Positions 52,748-61,762 of a stretch of 64,000 nucleotides of DNA are shown here, piece by piece. Source of the stretch: Chloroflexota bacterium (GTDB lineage: Bacteria; Chloroflexota; UBA11872); contig JAPOYR010000001.1 of NCBI GenBank assembly GCA_026706485.1, positions 1 to 64,000 on the forward strand. Reading direction: 5' to 3'. The stretch's first letter is position 1. The number at the start of each line of letters is the position of its first letter. The notes under the pieces were generated by a model that saw only the letters and a program-made list of their open reading frames with translations, searched no databases and was not told the origin of the DNA. A program made the translations under genes and the position numbers.

Positions 52748-53233
52748 GTGGTGCGGCGCAAGCTGCAAAAGCGAGCGTTTCGCGATATCGACCGTGGCGC
52801 CCTGGGCGCGATGCTATTCAGCGCCCGCAAGCGCAAGCGCCTGACGCAAGCTGAGCTGGCCAGCCGCATCGACCGCGACCGTCCGTGGGTGAGCGACGTC
52901 GAGACGGGCAAGATCCTGCACGTGCCGGACAACGACCTGGACGCGGTGGCGGAGATTCTTGGCCTGGAAGTGGCGATGCTCCGCCGGGCCCGCGCCCAGT
53001 CTGCCCCGCGCGGGGCGGGCGCCTCGCCGGCGGCGAGCGGGACCGTCGATCGCGGCTGCGGCATGTGCGGTGCGTCCAATCCCTGGGACGCCCGGTTTTG
53101 CGTGAACTGCGGCGAGCGCCTGCCGCTGGAGGCGGTCTGCGAGACCTGCGGCCGCATCATTCGCGCCGACTCGCGCTTTTGCGCCTACTGCGGCGAGGCG
53201 GTGGCCAGCGCCATGCCGGCGACGCAGGCGTAG
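52748..53233 (+). CDS. XRE-family HTH protein with double zinc ribbon
   Basis: Encodes 161 residues from a GTG start. An N-terminal XRE helix-turn-helix (about 18-80) has SARKRKRLTQAELASRI and DRPWVSDVETG. A short linker leads to two zinc ribbons: GCGMCG...FCVNCGE and VCETCG...FCAYCGE. It is probably a DNA-binding regulator, with the ribbons for protein or nucleic-acid contacts. A small conserved-looking protein follows 86 bases downstream. The target is unknown. Confidence 0.88.
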   Translation: MVRRKLQKRAFRDIDRGALGAMLFSARKRKRLTQAELASRIDRDRPWVSDVETGKILHVPDNDLDAVAEILGLEVAMLRRARAQSAPRGAGASPAASGTVDRGCGMCGASNPWDARFCVNCGERLPLEAVCETCGRIIRADSRFCAYCGEAVASAMPATQA

Positions 53234-53319
53234 TCGCATTCATCCACGCGAAGCCGCCAAACTGCGGGCGAGTCATATACTGCGAAACGGGACGCACGCA
53301 AACGAAGGGGCACGCGACC

Positions 53320-53544
53320 ATGACTGAAGGTGCGACGAACGGGGCCCAGCGGCACAATGCGCCCCTTCGCATCACGATCGAAATCGACCGACCGCAGGTC
53401 GGGCTGGGCAAGGCGAGCGGCCACATGCGCGGCGCCGTCCGCGAGGTGCTGCTGAGCCTGCGCGAAGTGCTGGACGCCGGCATCCAGACGCTCGATCCGT
53501 CGGAGCGCAAGGCCTCCGCCGCCGAGCAAATCAAGATCGAGTAG
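53320..53544 (+). CDS. Small hypothetical protein
   Basis: A 74-residue protein with no recognised domain. After a polar N-terminus it has a strand (LRITIEIDRP) and a helix (GAVREVLLSLREVLDAGIQTL), then a Lys/Ala/Glu-rich tail. It could be a short DNA- or partner-binding protein of the XRE/zinc-ribbon regulator upstream. An AAGGGG lies about nine bases before the ATG. Confidence 0.6.
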   Translation: MTEGATNGAQRHNAPLRITIEIDRPQVGLGKASGHMRGAVREVLLSLREVLDAGIQTLDPSERKASAAEQIKIE

Positions 53545-53707
53545 CTCAGCACAGTCCAGCCGAATGCCGGCCGGCGATCCGGCACCGCGACCTAGTGTGA
53601 AGTCGCCTGAATACCGTCGGCTTTTGTGACGATTCCAACCGACGCGGCCGCCGGCCGGGCCTAAGGTTGGGGTGCTTGGATATCTCACCTCCCCTCAGGG
53701 GCGAGCA

Positions 53708-54055
53708 ATGGTGGCCGACACGGCCGACAATCTGACGCACGCAACCGACGCCGACTTCCAACAGGAAGTCCTCGAGGCGGACGGCCTCGTGATCGTCGAC
53801 TTCTGGGCCGAATGGTGCGCGCCGTGTCGTATGCTCGCGCCGATATTCGAGAAGCTGGCCGGCGAGTTCGCCGGACGCCTGAAGTTCGTGAAGGTGGACG
53901 TTGACGCAAGCCCCGACGCGCCGAACGACCACGGCGTTCGCGGCATCCCGACGCTGATCATCTTCCGAAACGGCCAGGAAGTCGATCGAGTCGTGGGCGT
54001 CCTGCCGGAAAGTCGCCTGCGGGCACAGCTGGAGGGTCACCTCCAGCCCGCCTAG
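53708..54055 (+). CDS. trxA: Thioredoxin
   Basis: A 115-residue thioredoxin fold. The active site is FWAEWCAPCRML, and the cis-Pro loop is RGIPTLIIF. The strand VIVDF and C-terminal helix ESRLRAQLEGHL complete it. It is a general dithiol-disulfide reductant in the cytosol. ATG 53708 (MVADTADNLT) is preceded by AGGGGCGAG; a frame extending to 53672 is considered too long. A strong terminator follows. Confidence 0.96.
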   Translation: MVADTADNLTHATDADFQQEVLEADGLVIVDFWAEWCAPCRMLAPIFEKLAGEFAGRLKFVKVDVDASPDAPNDHGVRGIPTLIIFRNGQEVDRVVGVLPESRLRAQLEGHLQPA

Positions 54056-54072
54056 GCGCCTTCCCGGACTTC

Positions 54073-54117
54073 ATCCGGGTGCAAGGCCTCCGCCCGGCCT
54101 TGCACCCGGATTTCTTT
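54073..54117 (+). terminator. Intrinsic terminator of trxA
   Basis: CCGGGTGCAAGGCC at 54075-54088 and GGCCTTGCACCCGG at 54096-54109 make a 14-bp stem (16 bp with flanking AT pairs) with a seven-base loop, then ATTTCTTT. It lies 19 bases past the trxA stop and touches the 3' end of the convergent amidohydrolase at 54116. Confidence 0.92.
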
Positions 54118-54946
54118 AACTCCGGTCCGGGATGCGCCACGCGGCGCGCGCGGTGCGGCTGAAGATCCATTCGCGGTCGCTGTCGGTCAGCCACGGCAAC
54201 TCCCAGGCGGACGTGAAAGCCTGCCCATACGTCGCGTGGGCCAAACAAACCGGCCAGTCGCTGCCCCACATCACCCGCGAGGCGCCGAAGGCGTCGAGCA
54301 TGCACTGGATGAACGGTCGGGCCCGCAGGTAGGGAAAGGCGTCGCCGGTGTTGTGGGGATAGCCCGAGAGCTTGACGTAGACGTTGGGCAAGCGGGTCAG
54401 GTCCAGCAGATTCTCCAGCGAGTCGGGATCGTCGTAGTCCGGAAACCCCAGGTGATCGATGACCACGGTGACGTCCGGATGCCGGGTCGCCATGACCGCC
54501 GCCTGGGGAAGCTGGCGCCACTGGATGAGCAGCCCGATGGTGGCGCGCGTCTCGGCGGCGGCCTCCCAGAGCGGGTCCTGCGAGCGGTCGTCCAGCCAGC
54601 GCGTCGCGGGATCCTCGGTCGCCGCCAGGCGAATTCCCCGGTAGCCGGGCCGCTGCATAAGCTCCCGCAGTTGCCGGGGCGCCTCGCCGTCCATCGGATT
54701 CACGCGCCCGGCAACGACGAAGCGATCCGGATGAGCCTCGGCGGCCTGCGCCAGGTAGGCGTTGTCCCACAGATAGAGACGCGGCTGAATCAGCACCGTC
54801 CAGGCCACGCCGCCGACCTCGTCCTGCGCCGCGAAGAGATCCGCCGGCGACGCCTCCTGTTCCGTGTCGAAGTTGGAGTCCGGGTGCTTCGGAAAGCGCG
54901 GATCGCGGACGGTCCAAACGTGGACGTGCGACTCAACCAGATGCAT
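54116..54946 (-). CDS. Amidohydrolase-family TIM-barrel hydrolase (PF04909-like)
   Basis: A 276-residue metal-dependent hydrolase. The N-terminal metal site is ESHVHVW, and there is a VVIDHLGFPD strand with His. The late MWGSDWPV Asp is the usual catalytic metal ligand. The family includes lactone hydrolases such as 2-pyrone-4,6-dicarboxylate hydrolase and decarboxylases. It is isolated on the minus strand, so the pathway is unclear. Confidence 0.87.
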   Translation of the reverse strand: MHLVESHVHVWTVRDPRFPKHPDSNFDTEQEASPADLFAAQDEVGGVAWTVLIQPRLYLWDNAYLAQAAEAHPDRFVVAGRVNPMDGEAPRQLRELMQRPGYRGIRLAATEDPATRWLDDRSQDPLWEAAAETRATIGLLIQWRQLPQAAVMATRHPDVTVVIDHLGFPDYDDPDSLENLLDLTRLPNVYVKLSGYPHNTGDAFPYLRARPFIQCMLDAFGASRVMWGSDWPVCLAHATYGQAFTSAWELPWLTDSDREWIFSRTARAAWRIPDRS

Positions 54947-55435
54947 GATCTCAGTCCTTCAGCCGGGTTGGCGCATGATGGCAGGCTGGAGACTGGCCTG
55001 CCGCCACGAGTCACCTACGATAGCGACAGTTGTCAGTAGCCGGTGGCCCAGGCAGGCTGCGCGCAGCCTGGGAAAGCGATGACCAAGCTTCCGAAACAAC
55101 CCAAACAACTGCCCCAAAGGCCCGCGCGGGCCCGGTCGCGCCCACCTCACGCTGCACGCAGCGCGGGCCACCAACGTACTCCCGACCCTGCTGCACAGTC
55201 CCCGCTCGTTGTTGCAGGCGTTGTCTTGGACCTCACCGCCGAGGAGATCGTCGACCTCGTGCGTGAGGGGCGCGAACGCCGCGGCTGATCCGCTCGCACT
55301 GAGGATCCGCGCTGCACGCAGCGTGGGCCACCGAACCAAGCTTCATGGGCCCTGGATTCTCGCTCCGTATCACGTACGGGGCAGGCTCTTCGCGGGAATG
55401 ACGAGACGTCTGCCGTGTGGCCCAGCGGCCAACGG
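54947..55435. other. Repeat-rich intergenic stretch
   Basis: About 490 bases with no well-supported gene except the doubtful small frame at 55079-55288. Two copies of CTGCACGCAGCG followed by GGGCCACC lie at about 55151-55172 and 55311-55332. A related inverted form (GGCTGCGCGCAGCC) is at 55055-55068. A degenerate TTCGCGGGAATGACGAG at 55390-55406 belongs to the ATTCCCGC family. Confidence 0.6.
55079..55288 (+). CDS. Possible small protein with antitoxin-like tail (doubtful)
   Basis: A 69-codon frame. The first 45 residues are low-complexity Arg/Pro/Ala and overlap a repeat. The end, VVLDLTAEEIVDLVREGRERRG, resembles the C-terminal helix of some VapB-type antitoxins. It may be a rearranged antitoxin fragment or a chance frame; there is no toxin nearby. 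Confidence 0.25.
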   Translation: MTKLPKQPKQLPQRPARARSRPPHAARSAGHQRTPDPAAQSPLVVAGVVLDLTAEEIVDLVREGRERRG

Positions 55436-56761
55436 CTACAACAGCAGGTACGGCTGCTCGATGAGCTCCCGGATACGGGCGAGGAAGCGGGCGGCGGGGG
55501 CGCCGTCGATGACGCGGTGGTCGAAGGTGAGGCTGAGGGTGACCGAGAGCTGCGCGACGACCTCGCCGTCGCGGGCCACGGCCTTCTCGCGCAGCGCGCC
55601 GACGCCCAGGATGGCGGACTCCGGCGGATTGAGCACCGGGGTGAAGGCGTCGATGCCGTAGAGCCCCAGGTTGGTGATTGTGAAGGTGCCGCCGGTGATG
55701 TCGTCCAACTGGAGCTGGTTGGCCCGAGCGCGGTCGACCACGCCGCGCACGTCCGAGGCAATCTCGACCAGCGACTTGCGGTCCGCCTGCTTGACGTTGG
55801 CCACCACCAGGTCGCCGCCGGCCTCGATGGCGAGACCCACGTTCACCGAATCGTGCAACTGGATAGCGTCGCCTACCAGGCTGGCGTTGGCGCGGGTGTG
55901 CTCGCGCAGCGCGTGGGCGCAGACGCGGATGAGCAGGTCGTTGTAGCTGATCTTGAAGCCCAGGGTCGGCTCGTGGCGGGCGGCCAGCTCGGTGCGCAGC
56001 TCGTGGAAGCGGCGGCCGTCGGCCTCGGTGATCAGCGTGACCTGTGCGGTCTGCTGCAGGCTCTGGAGCATGCGCTCGGCAATGACCTTGCGCACGCCGG
56101 TGACCGGGATGGTCGAGCCGGCGGCGGGTTCGCCGGTCGCGGCGGCCACGGCGGGCATCGGCGCGGCGGGCGCCGGGGCAATTGCCGGCGCCACGGCGAC
56201 GGCCGGTGCGACCACCGGCGCGGCGGCCGCAGCCTCCCGCACGTCACGTTCGATGACCCGTCCGCCGGGCCCGCTGCCGACCAGGCCGGCCAGCGCTACG
56301 CCTAGTTCACGAGCAATGCGCCGGGCCAGGGGTGAGGACTTCACACGTCCGTCGGCGGCCGCGGGAGCCACTGCAACCGCAGGGGCCGGGACGGGCGCCG
56401 GGGCGGGCGGTGGCGCCGCCGGAGCCGGAGGCGGCGCGGCGGGCGCTGGGGCTGGAGCGGGCGCCGGGGCCGGCTCAGGCGCGGCGGCTGGCGGCGCCGC
56501 CTCAGGTGCGGGCGGCTCCTCGCCGGGTTCCAGGATGTAGGCCAGGGTGCCCTGCACGGGCACGGCGTCGCCGGGCTGCGCGGCAATTCCGCCGAGCACG
56601 CCGTCCTCCGGCGCCTCGACGGTAGCGTTGATCTTGTCGGTCTCGAACTCGAGGATCGGCTGACCCTTGGTCACCGTGGCCCCGTCCTCCACAAGCCAAC
56701 TGCTGACGATGCCTTCTTCCATCGTCATGCCCATCAAGGGCATGAGGACCGGGGTGGCCAC
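55436..56761 (-). CDS. 2-oxoacid dehydrogenase E2 (dihydrolipoamide acyltransferase)
   Basis: Encodes 441 residues. The N-terminal lipoyl domain has Lys in FETDKINATV. A long Ala/Pro linker (about 80-145) is followed by a peripheral-subunit-binding domain (SPLARRIARELGV...GSGPGGRVIERDV). The catalytic domain (about 215-441) ends with FDHRVIDGAPAARFL carrying the HxxxDG site. It transfers the acyl group to CoA. Substrate choice among pyruvate, acetoin or branched-chain acids is uncertain. It is the last gene of E1alpha-E1beta-E2; no E3 lies in the window. Confidence 0.93.
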   Translation of the reverse strand: MATPVLMPLMGMTMEEGIVSSWLVEDGATVTKGQPILEFETDKINATVEAPEDGVLGGIAAQPGDAVPVQGTLAYILEPGEEPPAPEAAPPAAAPEPAPAPAPAPAPAAPPPAPAAPPPAPAPVPAPAVAVAPAAADGRVKSSPLARRIARELGVALAGLVGSGPGGRVIERDVREAAAAAPVVAPAVAVAPAIAPAPAAPMPAVAAATGEPAAGSTIPVTGVRKVIAERMLQSLQQTAQVTLITEADGRRFHELRTELAARHEPTLGFKISYNDLLIRVCAHALREHTRANASLVGDAIQLHDSVNVGLAIEAGGDLVVANVKQADRKSLVEIASDVRGVVDRARANQLQLDDITGGTFTITNLGLYGIDAFTPVLNPPESAILGVGALREKAVARDGEVVAQLSVTLSLTFDHRVIDGAPAARFLARIRELIEQPYLLL

Positions 56762-56788
56762 GGATGGGTCCTTTCGTTGAGGCTGGGG

Positions 56789-57814
56789 CTAGCGGGAGCC
56801 TTGCAGCGACTCTCGAACGGCCGCGGCGATCCGCTCCGGGTCCGGGATGGCGCCCTTTTCGAGCGGCTCCGAGAACGGAATGGGCGAGTGCGACCCGGCC
56901 ACCCGCAGCACGGGCGCATCGAGATCGTCGAAGCCATGCTCCTGGATCTGGGAAGCGATCTCGGCGCCAAATCCGCCGAAGCGCGCCGCCTCGTAGACCA
57001 CGACGGCGTGATTCGTCTTGTGCACGGAGGCCAGGATGGTGTCCACGTCGAGCGGATAGAGCGTGCGGACATCGACGACTTCGACATCGATGCCCTCGCC
57101 GGCCAGCTGCTCGGCAGCCTCCAGCGCGTAGTGCACCTGGCGCGCGTAGGTCACGACGCTGACATCGCTGCCCTCGCGCTTCACGTCGGCCATACCCAGC
57201 GGGATGGTGTATTCATCCTCGGGCACGGGGCCGCGCATGGAATAGATGGCCTTGTGCTCGAAGAATATGACCACGTTGTCCTCGCGGATGGACGACTTCA
57301 GCAGGCCCTTCGCGTCGTGTGGCGACGAGCAGGTGACCACTTTGAGCCCGGGCACGTGCGCGAACCAGGCTTCGAGGCTCTGCGTGTGCTGCGCCGCGTT
57401 GCCGGTGCCGGCGCCGAAGGGCGCGCGGTAGGTGATGGGCAGCTTGGCGGCGCCACCGAACATATAGCGGTTCTTGGCGGCCTGATTGACGATCTGGTCC
57501 ATGGCGATGCCCATGAAGTCCGAGTACATGAACTCGGCCACGGGCCGGCAGCCGGTGACAGCGGCGCCAACCGCCGCGCCGCCGATGGCCGCCTCGGAGA
57601 TTGGCGTGTCGATGATGCGCGCCTCGCCCCACTTCTCCAGCAGGCCGGCGGTGACGTTGTAGGCCCCGCCCCAGATGCCGACCTCTTCGCCCATGACGAA
57701 GACGTTGGGGTCGCGGGCCATCTCCTCGTCCAGGGCTTCGTGCAGCGCCTGGCTCATGAAGATCTGGCGGGTGGCGGCTTCGGCCGGGGCGTCGGGTGCG
57801 CTCGTGACAGCCAT
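56789..57814 (-). CDS. 2-oxoacid dehydrogenase E1 beta subunit
   Basis: A 341-residue transketolase-like subunit. It has FVMGEEVGIWGGAYNVT, TPISEAAIGGAAVGAAVTGCRPVAEFMYSDF, and a C-terminal EVVDVRTLYPLD segment. With the alpha subunit it forms the alpha2beta2 TPP-dependent decarboxylase. The gene begins three bases after the alpha stop and ends 27 bases before E2. The short AcoB/PdhB type fits pyruvate or acetoin complexes. Confidence 0.95.
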   Translation of the reverse strand: MAVTSAPDAPAEAATRQIFMSQALHEALDEEMARDPNVFVMGEEVGIWGGAYNVTAGLLEKWGEARIIDTPISEAAIGGAAVGAAVTGCRPVAEFMYSDFMGIAMDQIVNQAAKNRYMFGGAAKLPITYRAPFGAGTGNAAQHTQSLEAWFAHVPGLKVVTCSSPHDAKGLLKSSIREDNVVIFFEHKAIYSMRGPVPEDEYTIPLGMADVKREGSDVSVVTYARQVHYALEAAEQLAGEGIDVEVVDVRTLYPLDVDTILASVHKTNHAVVVYEAARFGGFGAEIASQIQEHGFDDLDAPVLRVAGSHSPIPFSEPLEKGAIPDPERIAAAVRESLQGSR

Positions 57815-57816
57815 GG

Positions 57817-58869
57817 CTAGACGTACACGTCCTGTTCGATGGCGTCCAGCGTGGGCCAGGGGCTGGCCTCGGCAAACTCCTCGGCCTGCGTGATGGCTTC
57901 CTCGACCTCGTCGTCGATCGCCTGCATCTCGGCTTCGGTCAGCGCCTTGGCCTCGAGGACCGCCCGCTTGAACCGTTCGATGGGATCGCGCGCGATCCAC
58001 TTGGCGATCTCTTCTTCGTCGCGATACCCCTTGGAGTCGTGGATGGTGTGGCCCTTCTGGCGGTAGGTGACGGCCTCGATCAGTGTGGGGCCTTCGCCAC
58101 CGCGGGCGCGGTCGATGGCCACCTTGGCCCGCTCGTAGACCTCGAAGATGTCGTTGCCGTCGATGCGCTCGCTCGGCATGCCGTAGGCCGGGCCGCGGTC
58201 GCCCACCGGCGCGGCGTTGGCGTATTCGGTGTGGGTGGCCATGCCGTACTGGTTGTTCTCGCAGACGAAGACCACCGGCACGTTGAGCACCGAACCCATG
58301 TTCACGCCTTCGTGGAAGGCGCCGGTGGGTCCGGCGGCGTCACCGAAGAAACAGACGGTGACCTTGCCGTCGTTGCGCAGCTTGGACCCCAGCGCGGCGC
58401 CCACGGCGATGGGCACGCCCGCGCCGACGATGCCGTTGGCGCCCAGGTTGCCGCTGGCCACGTCGGCGATGTGCATCGAGCCGCCCTTGCCGCCGCAGTA
58501 GCCGGTGGTGCGTCCGTAAAGCTCGGCCATCATCTTGTCCAGGCGCGCGCCCTTGGCGATGCAGTGGCCGTGACCGCGGTGCGTGCTGGTGATGAAGTCA
58601 CCCTCGTTCAGCGCGGCGCAGACGCCGGTGGCCGTCGCTTCCTCACCGATGTAGAAGTGCAGCGCGCCGCGCATCTTGGCCGCGCGATAGGCCACCTCGG
58701 CGGCCTCCTCGAAGCGGCGGATGCGGCGCATGGTGCGGTACATCCACAGCAGGCGTTCTTGACTGAGGCCGGCCGGCGAGCCGTTGGACGAAGCGATGAG
58801 GGTGTCCTCGGATGGTTGAGCGGGTGAATGCGCCCGCTGCCGAAGGCGCCGAAGTATATCACCGGCCAT
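57817..58869 (-). CDS. 2-oxoacid dehydrogenase E1 alpha subunit
   Basis: About 350 residues. It has MRGALHFYIGEEATATG, STHRGHGHCIAKG and GGKGGSMHIADV. The TPP-binding motif begins GDAAGPTGAFHEGVN and runs to VCENNQYGMAT. The tail is TIHDSKGYR. It decarboxylates the 2-oxoacid and passes the acyl group to E2. Gene order E1alpha-E1beta-E2 is standard. The N-terminus is uncertain: ATG 58869 (MAGDILRR) is used, with little homology before about residue 45. Confidence 0.93.
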   Translation of the reverse strand: MAGDILRRLRQRAHSPAQPSEDTLIASSNGSPAGLSQERLLWMYRTMRRIRRFEEAAEVAYRAAKMRGALHFYIGEEATATGVCAALNEGDFITSTHRGHGHCIAKGARLDKMMAELYGRTTGYCGGKGGSMHIADVASGNLGANGIVGAGVPIAVGAALGSKLRNDGKVTVCFFGDAAGPTGAFHEGVNMGSVLNVPVVFVCENNQYGMATHTEYANAAPVGDRGPAYGMPSERIDGNDIFEVYERAKVAIDRARGGEGPTLIEAVTYRQKGHTIHDSKGYRDEEEIAKWIARDPIERFKRAVLEAKALTEAEMQAIDDEVEEAITQAEEFAEASPWPTLDAIEQDVYV

Positions 58870-58984
58870 CCGCGCGGCGGCCCGCCCTCGCATCCCGGAA
58901 TGTTCGATGCCCCGGACCCGGCTCGGTCCGCGGCGGCGCCCGAAATCGCCGCGAGGTGCGGCCGTGCGGCGGACGTTGAACCGG

Positions 58985-60040
58985 CTAGACGAGACTCGCG
59001 ACGAAGTCCCCGGCTTCCGAGGTGGACATGCCCATGCGGCCGGCGCTCATGGATTCGAAGCGTCCGCTCTCCAGCGCCTTGACGACGGCGGACTCGACGC
59101 GCTGGGCGGCCGCGTGCTCGCCGATGTCGTCCAGCAGCATCTGCATGGCGTTGATGGCCGCCAGCGGGTTGATGACGCCCTGCCCGGTGTACTTGGGCGC
59201 GGAGCCGCCGATGGGCTCGAACATCGACACGCCCTCGGGATTCACGTTGCCGCCGGCCGCGATGCCCATGCCGCCCTGAATCATCGCGCCCAGGTCCGTG
59301 ATGATGTCGCCGAACAGGTTCTCGGTGACGACGACATCGAACCACTCGGGGTTCTTGACCATCCACATCGTGGCGGCGTCGACGTGCGCGTAGTCGCGCG
59401 TGATTTCGGGGAAGTCGGCGTCGCCGATCTCGTTGAAGGCTCGCCACCACGTGCCGTGCACGTAGGTCAGCACGTTGGTCTTCGCCACCAGATGCAACTG
59501 GTTGGTTCGCGCGCGGGCGCGGGTGAGCTCGAAGGCGTAGCGCACGCAGCGCGACGCACCGTGATAGGTGGTGCAGTGAATCTGCGTGGAAACCTCATTC
59601 GGCGTGCCGGCGTACTGCACGCCGCCCATGCCGGTGTAAATGCCCTCGGTGTTCTCGCGCACGATGATGAAGTCGATGTCCTCGGGGCCCTTGCCCGCGA
59701 GCGGCGTCTCCACGTTGGGATAGAGCTTCACCGGCCGCAGGTTGATGTATTGGTCGAGCTCGAAGCGAATCCGCAGCAGGATGTTCTTCTCAAGAATGCC
59801 GGGCAGCACCTCGGGGTGACCGATGGCGCCAAGGAAGATGGCGTCGAATTGGCGCAGGTCGTCGATGGCGCCGTCCGGCAACGTTTCGCCGGTGCGCAGA
59901 TAGCGCTCGCCGCCGAAGTCGAGGGTGGTGGTGTCGTAGGTGAATCCGCCAACCTGGGCGGCGGCCTCGAGCACCTTCAGTGCCTCGGCGGTGACCTCCG
60001 GTCCGGTGCCGTCACCCGGAATCAGTGCGATGTTGTGCAT
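58985..60040 (-). CDS. 3-isopropylmalate/isocitrate dehydrogenase family enzyme
   Basis: A 351-residue beta-decarboxylating dehydrogenase. The N-terminus is [14 protein letters not shown]. The substrate loop is [16 protein letters not shown], with [14 protein letters not shown] next to it. The catalytic Lys is in [12 protein letters not shown], and the Mg site aspartates are in [15 protein letters not shown] and GSAPKYTGQ. LeuB, tartrate and isocitrate enzymes share these features. Without leuA, leuC or leuD nearby, isopropylmalate, homoisocitrate or tartrate substrates all remain open. Start ATG 60040. Confidence 0.88.
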   Translation of the reverse strand: MHNIALIPGDGTGPEVTAEALKVLEAAAQVGGFTYDTTTLDFGGERYLRTGETLPDGAIDDLRQFDAIFLGAIGHPEVLPGILEKNILLRIRFELDQYINLRPVKLYPNVETPLAGKGPEDIDFIIVRENTEGIYTGMGGVQYAGTPNEVSTQIHCTTYHGASRCVRYAFELTRARARTNQLHLVAKTNVLTYVHGTWWRAFNEIGDADFPEITRDYAHVDAATMWMVKNPEWFDVVVTENLFGDIITDLGAMIQGGMGIAAGGNVNPEGVSMFEPIGGSAPKYTGQGVINPLAAINAMQMLLDDIGEHAAAQRVESAVVKALESGRFESMSAGRMGMSTSEAGDFVASLV

Positions 60041-60148
60041 GCCAGCCTGTCCCCATTCGCCCGCAGGGGCGGGCGCGCGCCTTAGGATACTTGGCGCCGG
60101 TCGATGGCCTAGAAATGCTTTGTAAAGGCCCATCGATTCGATCCCGAT

Positions 60149-60206
60149 CCGTTCGCCCTGAGCTTGTCGAAGGGCCGTTCATGGTTCGACAGGCTCACCA
60201 CGAACG
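60149..60206. repeat. Dispersed inverted repeat (partner of 32663)
   Basis: CCGTTCGCCCTGAGCTTGTCGAAGG and GGTTCGACAGGCTCACCACGAACG components, the same building blocks as the element at 32663-32716 but in the reverse arrangement. It fills most of the gap between the dehydrogenase and dciA. Confidence 0.75.
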
Positions 60207-60243
60207 TCTTGTGGCGCGCTTCAGGGGTTCATTCAGAGATTTC

Positions 60244-60582
60244 CTAGACCGCGGCCCAGAACTCGGGCGCCACGGTCAGCCGCAGCTCTTGCACGTCGGC
60301 ATGGGCCACGCGACGGCGCATGTCGTCCATGATCTGGGGCAGGTACATCGCCACGATCTGGGCAGACGCATTCGATCGGCAGGCCAGAATCGCGGTCGTC
60401 CCCACGTACCCGGCCGGCTGGCAGCGAGCGGCCGCGTCGTCGCCCAAGACGGCCTGCAGGGCGCCTTCGATCGCTTGGGTGGTGTCGAGTCGACGGCGGC
60501 CGTAGCGCATGTCAGAGCGCTCGCCGAGCTCGGCCAGCAGATCGGCGAGCGGCCGCGCCTGGCCCGATCTACGCCGGCGCAT
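60244..60582 (-). CDS. DUF721 (DciA-like) protein
   Basis: A 112-residue protein of the DUF721/DciA type. The helical N-terminus is PLADLLAELGE, and the C-terminal KH-like part has STAQIVAMY-type strands (NASAQIVAMYLPQI) and VQELRLTV. DciA-type proteins assist DnaB helicase loading in bacteria lacking DnaC. It overlaps the recF stop by 14 bases, so it is translationally coupled. It lies 43 kb from the rpmH cluster. Divergence from canonical DciA means the function is inferred. Confidence 0.72.
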   Translation of the reverse strand: MRRRRSGQARPLADLLAELGERSDMRYGRRRLDTTQAIEGALQAVLGDDAAARCQPAGYVGTTAILACRSNASAQIVAMYLPQIMDDMRRRVAHADVQELRLTVAPEFWAAV

Positions 60583-61696
60583 GCGGGGCCCGAATGCGAC
60601 CGCGTTCGACGACCAGATGCGTCGCGCGGTCGAGCAGCGGCGCGTCCAGCCCGGCCGGATCGGCGGTGGTGACGATGGTCTGCGCCGACGGTGTGAGGCG
60701 TTCCAGCAGCAGGCGCCGGTGGTGCGGGTCCAGCTCGGCCGCCACGTCGTCGAGCAGCAGCACCGGCCGCTCGCCGGTCCGGCGCTGGGCAAGCTCGAAT
60801 TGGGCCAACTTGAGTGCCACCCCGGCCAAGCGTAGCTGGCCGCGCGAGCCGAAGCTGGCCAGCGGGTGCGTGCCCAGGTGGAGCGCGAGGTCGTCGCGAT
60901 GCGGCCCCAGGCTGGTCACCCCACGCTCGACGTCGCCGATCCGCGCCTGGCGCAGGGCCTCCGCATGCTCCGCGGGATCCGCGGCCGTCGCCGTGGCGGC
61001 GTAGCTGACGGCAAGCGTTGAATCGTCGGTGATCTGCGCATACTCCGCCGCGAGCAGCGGTTGCATGGCTTGCACGAAGTCTGTGCGCCGCTGGACGACC
61101 CGCACCGCAAGCGGGGCGAGACGCGCGTCCCAGAATTCCAACTCCGGCGGCCGGCCCTGCCCGGCGCGAATGCGGCGCAGGAGCGCGTTGCGCCGCGTGA
61201 GCACAACGTCGTAGTCCGCCAGCGCCGCCACGTAGTCACGGTCGAGCTGCGCCAGCGCCATATCCAGCCACCGCCGCCGCTCGCGCGGCGGCCCGGTGAG
61301 CAGCGTCAAGTCCGCCGGCGCAAAGCTGACGGCTTGCAGGCGGCCCGGCAGATCGGCCAGGCGTCGGGCGGCGCCGCCGATGCGCACCCGGCGGCGCACA
61401 CCGCCGCCCGCGCTCGTCCGAGCAACCACGAGCTCCAAGTCCTCCTCCCCGGACGCCGCCCGGACCTGCGCCCGGATCCGCGCGAAGGGCGCCTCGTCGG
61501 GCGCGTCCACGTTGATCCAGGCGGCTTCGGGCCCGCCGCGCATGCTGCGGCCGGTCGCCAGGATGTGCACCGCGTCCAGCAGATTGCTCTTGCCCTGGGC
61601 GTTGCCCCCTTGCACGACGAGCGGGCCGACCGGCAACTCGAGATCAAGCCGGGCGTAGTTGCGAAAGTTGAGCAAATTCAGCGTGACGACATGCAT
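60569..61696 (-). CDS. recF: DNA replication and repair protein RecF
   Basis: A 375-residue SMC-like ATPase. The N-terminal Walker A is QGGNAQGKSNLLDAV. The signature-like motif FGSRGQLRLAGVALKLAQ and Walker B VLLLDDVAAELD are near the C-terminus. A coiled-coil-prone middle includes ERRRWLDMALAQLD. It loads RecA at gaps in duplex DNA with RecO and RecR. ATG 61696 (MHVVTLNLLNFRNY) gives the standard start. Confidence 0.95.
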   Translation of the reverse strand: MHVVTLNLLNFRNYARLDLELPVGPLVVQGGNAQGKSNLLDAVHILATGRSMRGGPEAAWINVDAPDEAPFARIRAQVRAASGEEDLELVVARTSAGGGVRRRVRIGGAARRLADLPGRLQAVSFAPADLTLLTGPPRERRRWLDMALAQLDRDYVAALADYDVVLTRRNALLRRIRAGQGRPPELEFWDARLAPLAVRVVQRRTDFVQAMQPLLAAEYAQITDDSTLAVSYAATATAADPAEHAEALRQARIGDVERGVTSLGPHRDDLALHLGTHPLASFGSRGQLRLAGVALKLAQFELAQRRTGERPVLLLDDVAAELDPHHRRLLLERLTPSAQTIVTTADPAGLDAPLLDRATHLVVERGRIRAPHAPA

Positions 61697-61762
61697 GAGA
61701 CGGGGGAGCGGCAACCTGCGCCGTGAAGAGCCGGATGCGCGATTGTCCACCCTTCACGCAAA

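Noticed and set aside
58850-58862. GATATACT near the E1 alpha start as a -10 promoter box.
   Set aside because: It lies inside the likely reading frame start, has no matching -35 element at the right distance, and no other in-frame start follows before the conserved core.
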